From positions 1-64,000 of the forward strand of contig CAJTMV010000003.1 in assembly GCA_910577225.1 (NCBI GenBank): a DNA stretch of 64,000 nt, read 5' to 3'. The translations under genes and the position numbers were made by a program. Of this stretch, positions 53,102 to 61,374 are shown one piece after another (the stretch's first letter is position 1; every line of letters begins with the position of its first letter). The notes beneath the pieces are model-generated. The model was not told the DNA's origin. It did no database searches and saw only the letters and a list, made by a program, of their open reading frames with translations. The stretch is from an uncultured Eubacterium sp. Its GTDB lineage: Bacteria > Bacillota > Clostridia > Lachnospirales > Lachnospiraceae.

Positions 53102-53783
53102 AATATTAATTGTTGAAGATGAAATGACGATTGCAGAGCTGGAAAAGGACTATCTGGAGCTGAGCGGATTTCAGGTAGAAATTGAGACGAACGGGGAGGA
53201 AGGTCTTCGCAAGGTTCTGGAAGAAGATTATAATATGGTGATTCTGGATCTGATGCTCCCGGGTATGGACGGGTTTGAAGTATGCAGACAGATACGTGAA
53301 CATAAAAATCTGCCGATATTGATGGTGTCTGCCAAAAAAGACGATATTGACAAAATACGAGGACTTGGCATGGGGGCGGACGATTATGTGACCAAACCGT
53401 TTTCACCCAGCGAGCTGGTGGCAAGAGTCAAGGCGCATCTGGCAAGATATGAAAGGCTGATTGGCAGCGGCATGCCGCAGAACGATATTGTAGAGATCCG
53501 CGGAATCCGCATCGACAAGACGGCCAGACGGGTCTGGATTCATGAAGAGGAAAAGCAGTTTACGACAAAAGAGTTCGATCTGCTCGTATTTCTGGCGCAG
53601 AATCCGAACCGGGTATTTACAAAGGACGAGCTGTTTAAAGAAATCTGGGATATGGAATCCGTGGGAGACATTGCTACCGTAACGGTTCATATTAAAAAGA
53701 TTCGGGAAAAGATAGAGATTAATACGGCAAAGCCGCAATATATAGAAACGATCTGGGGAGTCGGATACCGGTTCAAACTATAG
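53094..53783 (+). CDS. OmpR-family response regulator
   Basis: This encodes 229 residues. REC domain with Asp52 in VILDLMLPGMDG and Lys in VTKPFSP, then a winged-helix effector (residues 130-229) ending VHIKKIREKIE and ETIWGVGYRFKL. It is translationally coupled to its kinase. Targets are not evident; neighbouring genes are not clearly controlled by it. Confidence 0.95.
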   Translation: MSRILIVEDEMTIAELEKDYLELSGFQVEIETNGEEGLRKVLEEDYNMVILDLMLPGMDGFEVCRQIREHKNLPILMVSAKKDDIDKIRGLGMGADDYVTKPFSPSELVARVKAHLARYERLIGSGMPQNDIVEIRGIRIDKTARRVWIHEEEKQFTTKEFDLLVFLAQNPNRVFTKDELFKEIWDMESVGDIATVTVHIKKIREKIEINTAKPQYIETIWGVGYRFKL

Positions 53784-53816
53784 TGCGGCACATCGGGAAA
53801 AGGAAAGGAAAACGGT

Positions 53817-54536
53817 GTGGAAATATTATATGAAGACGCGCATATGATTGTCTGCGTAAAGCCTGCGGGTATCGCTGCGCAGACAAACCAGAGCGGACAG
53901 CAGGATATGGTCAGTCTGCTGCGGAATTACCGGCATGAAAAAGGGGAAGAGCCGTATATCGGACTGATCCACAGGCTCGATCAGCCAGTGGAAGGCATTC
54001 TGGCGTTTGGGAAACATGCGCGCAGTACGGCTGCGTTAAACAAACAGCTGCAGCAGGGGGATTTTTCCAAAATATATCTGGCCGTGACCAGGGGCGTTAT
54101 GCCGGCACACGAAGGCAGACTGCTGGATTATCTGAAAAAAGAGACCTGCAGCAATCTTTCGGCCGTAACAGGTCCGACGGAACCGCAGGCGAAAAAAGCG
54201 GAGCTGATTTATCGCGTGCTGCAAACGGATGAGAGCTGCCAGCCGGTACAGAATCTGGTGCAGATCAGACTGCTGACGGGAAGACATCATCAGATACGGG
54301 TGCAGATGGCACATCTTGGTACGCCGCTGGCAGGAGACCGGAAATACGGCGCGCCGGATCTGCAGCAGAAGATCGAAGGGCAGTCCGGCCTTGGGCTTTG
54401 CGCATGTGAGCTGGAATTTTTACATCCGGTAAAGAAAAAAATTATGAAATTTGAAATCCAGCCGTCGCAGCCGGTATTTCAAAAGTTTCTGCATGCGGGA
54501 GCGCGTACAGAAACTGACAGATTTTCTAAAAAGTAA
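53817..54536 (+). CDS. RluA-family RNA pseudouridine synthase
   Basis: This encodes 239 residues from GTG 53817 (AAGGAAAGG upstream). It isomerises uridine in rRNA or tRNA. The catalytic Asp55 sits in LIHRLDQPVEGILAF; LTGRHHQIRVQMAHLG is the conserved RNA-contact motif near 155. There is no S4 domain, like the YhcT-type short members. It begins 33 bases after the response regulator and may share its transcript. Confidence 0.9.
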   Translation: MEILYEDAHMIVCVKPAGIAAQTNQSGQQDMVSLLRNYRHEKGEEPYIGLIHRLDQPVEGILAFGKHARSTAALNKQLQQGDFSKIYLAVTRGVMPAHEGRLLDYLKKETCSNLSAVTGPTEPQAKKAELIYRVLQTDESCQPVQNLVQIRLLTGRHHQIRVQMAHLGTPLAGDRKYGAPDLQQKIEGQSGLGLCACELEFLHPVKKKIMKFEIQPSQPVFQKFLHAGARTETDRFSKK

Positions 54537-54593
54537 CAGCAGCGCTCCCGAAACCGGATACATATTACGCAGCAATTCACACATACTTTTTCT

Positions 54594-55649
54594 ATGAGAT
54601 GGTATGAAAAAGAAGGCGTAAAAAAATTAATTTTATTAACGGGAGTTACGCTGGCAGTGTATGTGTTTATGAGGTATATTCTGCCGATGGTAATTCCTTT
54701 TTTATTAGGAGCGCTTTTGGCGATGACGTTAAATCCGCTCGTGGAAAAAATTGTGAAAAAGACGGGCAGAGGGCGCGGCATGATTTCGATGCTGATCGTT
54801 TTGGCTGTGCTGGCGGCAGTCGGAATGATCTGTTTTTTCGTAGGACGTACGGCCTGTCTGCAGCTGGCGTCTCTTGTAAAAAATGCGGAAGCGATAGAAG
54901 GAGGGGTCCGCGACATCTGGTGCGAATGCTGCGAAAGAATCGAGAGTATGCTGGGCGTTCGTCTGGGAGAGGCAGAACAGCTGTTTGTAAATATGCAAAA
55001 TAGAATGAAATCAGGGTTCCGGTCCGGTACGCTGCCGTATCTTTTGAAAAATTCGATGTCGTATGCGAAAGTTGTTTTTTCGATGATAGGGGTCGCTCTC
55101 GTATCGATCATTTCCGGTCTGCTGATCTTAACGGATTATCCGAATATTACAGCCGCCATTCACAGATCCGGTATCGGTAAGCTGGCTGTACAGGTCAAAC
55201 GTCACGCAAAAGAAGCAGGAGGTACTTATCTGAAAGCGCAGATTGCAATTTTGCTGATTATTAGTCTGATCTGTATCGCAGGACTGTTCGCGACGGGAAA
55301 TCCTTACGCGCTGCTGGCCGGTATGGGAATCGGAATCTGTGACGCGCTCCCGTTCATCGGGACGGGAACGATATTTGTGCCGTGGATGATTATAGACATT
55401 ATTAACGGGAAATATGTGCTGGCAGCGGTATATGGACTGTTGTATGTGATCTGCAGTTTTTCAAGGCAGTTTCTGGAGCCAAGACTGATCGGAGGACGTC
55501 TGGGGTATCCGCCGATTGTGGTGCTGATGAGCATTTATATCGGCGTGCATGTATATGGCGCCGCCGGCGTGCTGTCCGGGCCGGTTTCCGGATTTCTGAT
55601 CTGTGAACTGTATACGGCGTGGAAACAGGCGGCCCTTGACATAAGCTGA
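54594..55649 (+). CDS. AI-2E/YtvI-like membrane protein
   Basis: This encodes 351 residues with about eight membrane helices. GALLAMTLNPLVEKIVKK, a middle soluble segment (about 90-150), then GIGICDALPFIGTGTIF and FLEPRLIGGRLGYPP with VLMSIYIG are the pattern of the AI-2E transporter (PerM/YtvI) superfamily. YtvI is a sporulation membrane protein of Bacillus. No ribosome site is seen ahead of ATG 54594, and no later start fits, so translation may be weak or start differently. Confidence 0.85.
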   Translation: MRWYEKEGVKKLILLTGVTLAVYVFMRYILPMVIPFLLGALLAMTLNPLVEKIVKKTGRGRGMISMLIVLAVLAAVGMICFFVGRTACLQLASLVKNAEAIEGGVRDIWCECCERIESMLGVRLGEAEQLFVNMQNRMKSGFRSGTLPYLLKNSMSYAKVVFSMIGVALVSIISGLLILTDYPNITAAIHRSGIGKLAVQVKRHAKEAGGTYLKAQIAILLIISLICIAGLFATGNPYALLAGMGIGICDALPFIGTGTIFVPWMIIDIINGKYVLAAVYGLLYVICSFSRQFLEPRLIGGRLGYPPIVVLMSIYIGVHVYGAAGVLSGPVSGFLICELYTAWKQAALDIS

Positions 55650-55724
55650 TTATGACGCTAAAATAAATCGGTATAAACAGGCTTGGATGCATAAGCTCAA
55701 TTTACGCAGTTAAAGGAGAAGAAT

Positions 55725-57161
55725 ATGGCAAAGGACAAGAAATTAGTGGAATCCATTACAAGTATGCAGGAGGATTTCGCGCAATGGTATACCGATGTAG
55801 TAAAAAAAGCAGAACTGATCGATTATTCGTCTGTGAAAGGCTGTATGATTATCAAGCCGGCAGGATACGCGCTGTGGGAAAATATCCAGAACGAACTGGA
55901 CCGTCGTTTTAAAGAAACCGGAGTACAGAACGTGTATATGCCGCTGTTTATTCCGGAAAGTCTTCTGAATAAAGAAAAAGATCATGTGGAAGGCTTTGCG
56001 CCGGAGGTGGCGTGGGTGACGCATGGCGGGCAGAGCGAGCTGCTGGAAAGACTTTGCGTCAGACCGACTTCGGAGACGCTGTTTTGTGATTTTTATAAAA
56101 ATGACGTTCAGTCTTACCGCGATCTTCCAAAAGTATATAATCAGTGGTGTTCGGTTGTCAGATGGGAGAAGGAAACCAGGCCGTTTCTGCGTTCGCGTGA
56201 ATTTTTGTGGCAGGAAGGGCATACGGCGCATGCAACAGCGCAGGAAGCGCAGGAGCGGACAGAACAGATGCTCAACGTATACGCGCAGTTCTGTGAAGAA
56301 GTGCTTGCAATTCCGGTGATCCGCGGGCAGAAAACAGAAAAAGAAAAGTTTGCGGGTGCAGAAGCAACTTATACGATCGAAGCTCTGATGCATGATGGAA
56401 AAGCATTGCAGTCAGGAACCAGTCATAATTTTGGAGACGGATTTGCGAAAGCATTTGGCATACAGTACACAGATACCAATAATCAGCTTCAGTATGTACA
56501 TCAGACCTCCTGGGGACTGAGTACACGGATTATCGGCGCGATTATTATGGTGCACGGGGACGACTCCGGACTGGTACTGCCTCCGGCGATCGCTCCGGTA
56601 CAGGTGATGATTGTTCCGATTCAGCAGCAGAAAGAAGGCGTGCTGGAGAAAGCAGACGAGCTGTATCAGACATTGCGGACGCAGTTCCGGGTAAAGACAG
56701 ACGATACGGAGAAGAGTCCGGGCTGGAAATTCGCGGAACAGGAAATGCGCGGTATTCCTGTGCGGATTGAAATAGGACCGAAAGATATTGAAAAGGGTCA
56801 GTGCGTTCTTGTGCGCCGCGATACGAGAGAAAAATATCAGACAGCGATAGAAGAAGTACCTGAGAAGCTGGCAGAATTGTTAAAGCAGATACAGTCAGAC
56901 ATGTTTGCGCGTGCAAAAGCGCATCGGGATTCGCATATTACGGATGCGGTTACTTATGAAGCGTTTCAGAACGCACTGGAACAAAATCCGGGATTTATCC
57001 GCGCGATGTGGTGCGGAGAACAGGCATGTGAAGATAAGATCAAAGAAGAGACGACGGCAACTTCACGCTGTATGCCTTTTGAGCAGGAACGTATTTCAGA
57101 CGTATGCGTCTGCTGCGGCAAACCGGCGAAAAAGCTCGTATTCTGGGGAAAAGCATATTAA
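55725..57161 (+). CDS. proS: Prolyl-tRNA synthetase, archaeal/eukaryotic-type
   Basis: This encodes 478 residues, without the editing insertion of the long bacterial form. Class II motifs are present: RPTSETLF and WEKETRPFLRSREFLWQEGHTAH near 145-175, then TSHNFGDGFAKAFGI, TSWGLSTR and IAPVQVMIVPI. A C-terminal zinc-type region (CVCCGKPA) ends in the terminal tyrosine of GKAY, typical for this class. AAAGGAGAAG precedes ATG. No T-box is seen in the short upstream gap. Confidence 0.95.
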   Translation: MAKDKKLVESITSMQEDFAQWYTDVVKKAELIDYSSVKGCMIIKPAGYALWENIQNELDRRFKETGVQNVYMPLFIPESLLNKEKDHVEGFAPEVAWVTHGGQSELLERLCVRPTSETLFCDFYKNDVQSYRDLPKVYNQWCSVVRWEKETRPFLRSREFLWQEGHTAHATAQEAQERTEQMLNVYAQFCEEVLAIPVIRGQKTEKEKFAGAEATYTIEALMHDGKALQSGTSHNFGDGFAKAFGIQYTDTNNQLQYVHQTSWGLSTRIIGAIIMVHGDDSGLVLPPAIAPVQVMIVPIQQQKEGVLEKADELYQTLRTQFRVKTDDTEKSPGWKFAEQEMRGIPVRIEIGPKDIEKGQCVLVRRDTREKYQTAIEEVPEKLAELLKQIQSDMFARAKAHRDSHITDAVTYEAFQNALEQNPGFIRAMWCGEQACEDKIKEETTATSRCMPFEQERISDVCVCCGKPAKKLVFWGKAY

Positions 57162-57205
57162 AGCTGCATGACATGAGACATTATGAGATAAGATATCAGA
57201 CGGAT

Positions 57206-57235
57206 GGTAACAGGGAAGTGAGCGGAACTGTTACC
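57206..57235 (+). other. Hairpin in the proS-cca gap
   Basis: GGTAACAG (57206-57213) pairs perfectly with CTGTTACC (57228-57235). No T-tract follows, so it is not a clear terminator and may affect mRNA processing or stability between the two genes. Confidence 0.4.
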
Positions 57236-57296
57236 GAAATCATGAGAAGAAGGAAACAGGAAATTACAGCAAATTAAAAGAAGTAAAAAGGAAGCG

Positions 57297-58685
57297 GTGG
57301 ATATCGGATTGGATCAACGGACAGGAACGAAAAAAGAGATACAGATCGATCTGCCGGAAAAGGTGGCATACATACTGGATACGCTTCTGGCGCACGGATA
57401 CGAAGCGCATGCAGTCGGCGGCTGCGTGCGTGACAGTCTGCTGGGCAGGACGCCGCAGGACTGGGATGTGACGACGTCTGCAGTCCCAATGCAGGTGAAA
57501 GCGCTGTTTCCAAGGACCGTAGATACGGGACTGACGCATGGAACTGTGACCGTGTTGATTGGAAGAGAAGGATTTGAGGTCACGACGTATCGGATCGACG
57601 GGGAATATGTGGACGGAAGACATCCAAAAGAAGTATTTTTCACGCCGAACCTGCTCGAAGATCTAAAGAGGCGTGATTTTACGATGAACGCGATGGCATA
57701 TCATCATACGAACGGACTGACCGATGCGTTTGGCGGGACAGACGATCTGGCGGCTGGCATTGTCCGCTGTGTTGGGAATCCAATGGATCGTTTTAAAGAG
57801 GACGCATTACGCATGCTGCGCGCCGTGCGGTTTGCGGCACAGCTGGATTTTCAGATCGAAGAGCATACAAGGGATGCAATCCGCCGTCTGGCGCCTGATT
57901 TAAAGAGAATCAGTGCGGAACGGATTCAGGCGGAGCTGGTGAAACTTTTGCTATCGCCGCATCCGGAATATATTCGGGAGCTGTATACGCTTGGGATTTC
58001 AAAAGTGATTCTGCCGGAACTGGATCAGATGATGGAAACAAAACAGAATCATCCGCATCACTGCAGAACGGTCGGGGAACATACAATCTGCGGACTCACC
58101 TATACAGCGCCGGACAGGGTGCTGCGACTGGCGATGCTGTTTCATGATATCGCCAAGCCGGTCTGCCGGACGACGGATGAGAATGGAATCGATCACTTTT
58201 ATGGACATCCGGAAAAGAGCGCGCAGATGGCAAAAAAGATTTTCCGTCGTCTGAAATTTGACCGTGAAACGATGGAGCGTGTATGTGCGCTTGTGCGCTG
58301 GCATGATTATAATCCTCTGCTGACAGAGGAAAACGTACGGCGTGCGGTAGTGAAAACCGGCCGGGAGCAGTATCCGCGGATATTTGCGCTTAAGAGGGCG
58401 GATATACTGGCGCAGAGCGATTATCAGCGGGAAGAGAAGCTGGCGTATGTGGATCGCTATGAAGAGATGTACGAGGCAATGACTGCAAAAGGCGACTGCA
58501 TCAGCTTAAAGCAGCTTGCGGTAACCGGACGGGATATTATGGTTTTGGGAGTTCAGCAGGGCAGGCAGATCGGTACGATATTGAATCTGCTTTTGGAACA
58601 GGTGATCGAAGATCCGGAGAAAAACCGAAGGGATGTCCTGCTCGAACTGGCGCAGGAGTATATTCATCATCAAACCTTACAGTAA
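57297..58685 (+). CDS. cca: CCA tRNA nucleotidyltransferase with HD domain
   Basis: This encodes 462 residues from GTG 57297 (AAAAAGGAAG upstream). It adds or repairs the 3' CCA of tRNAs. VGGCVRDSLLGRTPQDWDV carries the metal Asp pair, RRDFTMNAMAY and EDALRMLRAVRFAAQL are the base-selection motifs. An HD domain (HHCRTVGEHT, LFHDIAKP) lies near 245-285, giving phosphohydrolase potential as in some bacterial enzymes. Confidence 0.93.
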   Translation: MDIGLDQRTGTKKEIQIDLPEKVAYILDTLLAHGYEAHAVGGCVRDSLLGRTPQDWDVTTSAVPMQVKALFPRTVDTGLTHGTVTVLIGREGFEVTTYRIDGEYVDGRHPKEVFFTPNLLEDLKRRDFTMNAMAYHHTNGLTDAFGGTDDLAAGIVRCVGNPMDRFKEDALRMLRAVRFAAQLDFQIEEHTRDAIRRLAPDLKRISAERIQAELVKLLLSPHPEYIRELYTLGISKVILPELDQMMETKQNHPHHCRTVGEHTICGLTYTAPDRVLRLAMLFHDIAKPVCRTTDENGIDHFYGHPEKSAQMAKKIFRRLKFDRETMERVCALVRWHDYNPLLTEENVRRAVVKTGREQYPRIFALKRADILAQSDYQREEKLAYVDRYEEMYEAMTAKGDCISLKQLAVTGRDIMVLGVQQGRQIGTILNLLLEQVIEDPEKNRRDVLLELAQEYIHHQTLQ

Positions 58686-58733
58686 AATGCACAAAGCCAG
58701 AGTTTTTATGCATATCTGGCAGCTGCTTCTCAT

Positions 58734-58771
58734 AAGATGAATGGACACGTTAATGCGTGATCGTTCATCTT
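58734..58771 (+). promoter_or_regulatory. Hairpin immediately before the cotS-like ribosome site
   Basis: AAGATGAA (58734-58741) pairs with TTCATCTT (58764-58771), with an inner CACG/CGTG pair. It ends just before GGAGG at 58776 and might affect translation of the coat gene. A second stem, GCCAGA with TCTGGC, lies at about 58695-58720 and may be the cca terminator. Confidence 0.45.
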
Positions 58772-58789
58772 AGCTGGAGGGGTGCTATT

Positions 58790-59779
58790 GTGTATAATCG
58801 GACAGAAATCATTTTAGAGGCATATCCATATGAATTTACAGATACGGTAAAAGGCAGAGGCGTATATTTTTGTTATTGTCAGGATGGAAGCAGAAAAGTA
58901 TTAAAGGAGTTTTCCGGCTCCGGAACGAAAGCCGGACTGCTGGACCAGTTTTTGCGTTTTTTAAAGGAGCGCAAATGGACGGCGGAGCAGATTGTCTATA
59001 CGAAAGAGGGACAGGTGCTGTTTACAGATACGGACGATACGCGCTATTATATGCGTACGTGGTTTGAAGGCAGAGAGTGTGATACGCGCAACAGGGAAGA
59101 TATTTTATGCGCGGTGCGAAGGCTGGCGCAGTTTCATATCGAAGCGGAAGGCTTTAAAGAAGAACTGCCGCAGGGGATGAGCCGCAGACCGGATTTTTTG
59201 CAGCAGGAATATCTGCGTCATACGAGAGAACTGCATAAAGTACGTAATTATATCAAAGCGAAAAAAAAGCGAAATAAATTCGAAACCGATTTTTTAAAAG
59301 AATATAGTTATTATCTGCAGCAGGCAGAAGAAGCGACTGAAAGGCTGCGGGAAATGGAGACGCTGACGCCGGAACGGTTTTTTGGCGTCTGTCACGGGGA
59401 TTATAGTCATCATAATCTGCTGTTTACGGCGCAGGGACCGGTGATTGTTAATTTTGAACGATTTTGCCGGGACGCATATATTAGTGATTTTGCACACTTT
59501 TTCAGAAAGATTATGGAAAAACATAACTGGAATACCGGATTGGGAATGGATATGATCCATGCCTACGACAAAGCGCGGCGGCTGGACACCTGGGAATTGA
59601 AACAGCTGGGTGTGCGTATGAGCTATCCGGAAAAATTCTGGAAGGTAGCCAATCACTATTTTAATTCGAAAAAGAGCTGGGCGAACAGCAGAGACGGTGA
59701 AAAACTGGAAAAAATCTGCGCACAGGAAAAGGAACGCGCGGAGTTTTTGAAAATAATGGATTATTTTGTTCACGGATGA
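58790..59779 (+). CDS. CotS-like spore coat kinase-fold protein
   Basis: This encodes 329 residues from GTG 58790 with GGAGGGG 9 bases upstream. The fold is that of aminoglycoside phosphotransferases, as in CotS/YutH/YsxE. The catalytic loop CHGDYSHHNLLF is intact near residue 210, but the metal-binding DFD equivalent reads VNFERF, so kinase activity is uncertain. RKVLKEFSGS contains the ATP-lysine region. CotS proteins associate with the inner spore coat. No sigma-E or sigma-K promoter could be identified with confidence. Confidence 0.8.
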   Translation: MYNRTEIILEAYPYEFTDTVKGRGVYFCYCQDGSRKVLKEFSGSGTKAGLLDQFLRFLKERKWTAEQIVYTKEGQVLFTDTDDTRYYMRTWFEGRECDTRNREDILCAVRRLAQFHIEAEGFKEELPQGMSRRPDFLQQEYLRHTRELHKVRNYIKAKKKRNKFETDFLKEYSYYLQQAEEATERLREMETLTPERFFGVCHGDYSHHNLLFTAQGPVIVNFERFCRDAYISDFAHFFRKIMEKHNWNTGLGMDMIHAYDKARRLDTWELKQLGVRMSYPEKFWKVANHYFNSKKSWANSRDGEKLEKICAQEKERAEFLKIMDYFVHG

Positions 59780-59809
59780 AAATACATAAGAATTACAAAG
59801 AGGGAAGAC

Positions 59810-59838
59810 TTGCGCCAGGCAAACGTCCATGATATAAT
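59810..59838 (+). promoter_or_regulatory. Promoter of the PEGA lipoprotein gene
   Basis: TTGCGC (59810-59815) and TATAAT (59833-59838) have a 17-base spacer, about 45 bases before the first ATG. Confidence 0.7.
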
Positions 59839-59881
59839 AAACAGGTATTTTGTTACAGGACGTTTCGATATTTTATTATAA

Positions 59882-61288
59882 ATGAGGAAAAGAGCGATCA
59901 GGATGAAACGTAAAATTACGATGATAATAACGCTGCTGTTTGTCATGCTGCTGTGCAGCGCATGCGGAATGGCGCGCAAAGACAGTATTACTGCCAGGGA
60001 GAGCAGCCGTTCCACGGCAGCGGCAAACCAGACAGATGCAGACAAAGCGCAAAGTACGGCGGATCTTACCGATCAGCCGGATGAGTTTTATATGATTGTA
60101 AAACACGATACGGTCAGTTATCAGATGACGCTGGTGAGTCTGGACAGCGGGGAGCAGATCTTTTATGAATATACAGACGGTACTGAATTTTTTGATAAAT
60201 ATGGAGGTTATGCGCTGAGCAGGGACTTTTCGGAAGGCAGGCTGGTGGAGATTCAGAGAATCAATAGCAACGATACGCTGGGTGCGGTTGCATTTACAGA
60301 TCAGACCTGGGATTATGAAGGCGTACATAATTATTCGATGGATCTGGAGAAAAGACGGATAGACCTTGCGGGCACTCCGTATCGGCTGGATCCGAATGTT
60401 AAAGTGTTTTCCGAAGGGGAAGAAAAAGAGCTGACCGCAGTCGGGGACAGCGATGTGTTAAATGTCTATGGAATCGGGCGCACCGTTTATGCGATTGTCG
60501 TAGAAACCGGACACGGAACGCTGGCGCTTGCCAATACGGAGCTGTTTGAAGGCGGCTGGGTCAATCTCGGCACCAAAGTGTATGCGAAGGTTACAAGGGA
60601 TATGACGATGGAGCTGCCGGAAGGAATCTATGATTTTTCAGTTGCAAACGACGGATACGGCGATTCTGGAGAGGTCAGGATTCGCAGAGATAAAGTTACG
60701 ACGATCGATCTGAACGATTACAAAGGAGAAGGTCCGAAGTTATGCCGGGTGACGTTCGACGTCGGCGTAGCCGGGGCGGTACTTACCGTCGACGGCAAAA
60801 AAGTAAATCATAAAAAGCCGATCGAGCTGCGGTACGGCGTGCATACGCTTGGGGTTTATGCAGATGGATACGACGCATGGACGAGACAGCTTGTCGTTAA
60901 TTCGCCAAAAGCGAAAATCGAAATTCTGTTAAGCGCTCAGACCGGAACAGAGTCTGCTTCAGGTACAGACGATGAAAAAAGTACGGACAAAGACGAGAAT
61001 ACGGAAAATCAGGAGAACGGCAATACGAATCAGACGTCGACGGGCGGGCGTGGGAAAGCAGGCACAAAGGCAGGCTCCAGGGCAGGCACTTATACAGGAG
61101 GCGATTCGTCCGGACAGTCAGACAGCGACAACAGTAATGACAGCGCCAGCAGTGCGCTTGCAAACGCAGCGTTAGGTTCTTCCCTGGCCAATATCATAAC
61201 AGGAGGGGAGTCCACAGATTATCTGGATACATTATCGGATCTGGTGGATTCGCTGGACAGGCTGAACCGTTCGGGTAATTCGGATTAA
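59882..61288 (+). CDS. PEGA-domain lipoprotein
   Basis: This encodes 468 residues from ATG 59882, or 461 from ATG 59903; neither has a clearly good ribosome site. A lipoprotein signal ends in LCSAC, so it is membrane-tethered outside. The middle (about 60-280) is beta-rich. A PEGA-like domain near 285-350 has GAVLTVDGKKVNHKKPIELRYGVHTLGV and VYADGYDAWTRQL, a fold linked to surface-layer or cell-wall binding. The C-terminal 100 residues are low-complexity Ser/Asn/Thr/Gly/Asp with short GRGKAGTKAGSR-type stretches. Function unknown. Confidence 0.75.
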   Translation: MRKRAIRMKRKITMIITLLFVMLLCSACGMARKDSITARESSRSTAAANQTDADKAQSTADLTDQPDEFYMIVKHDTVSYQMTLVSLDSGEQIFYEYTDGTEFFDKYGGYALSRDFSEGRLVEIQRINSNDTLGAVAFTDQTWDYEGVHNYSMDLEKRRIDLAGTPYRLDPNVKVFSEGEEKELTAVGDSDVLNVYGIGRTVYAIVVETGHGTLALANTELFEGGWVNLGTKVYAKVTRDMTMELPEGIYDFSVANDGYGDSGEVRIRRDKVTTIDLNDYKGEGPKLCRVTFDVGVAGAVLTVDGKKVNHKKPIELRYGVHTLGVYADGYDAWTRQLVVNSPKAKIEILLSAQTGTESASGTDDEKSTDKDENTENQENGNTNQTSTGGRGKAGTKAGSRAGTYTGGDSSGQSDSDNSNDSASSALANAALGSSLANIITGGESTDYLDTLSDLVDSLDRLNRSGNSD

Positions 61289-61374
61289 TTAATGTATATT
61301 GGGGTATACGGACACAGGTGTGCCGCAGACCTGATATGAATATAAAACTAAATACATGAATGGGAGGACGTAGC

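Noticed and set aside
55650..55724. T-box leader before proS
   Set aside because: The gap is only 75 bases and lacks the conserved T-box sequence and terminator.
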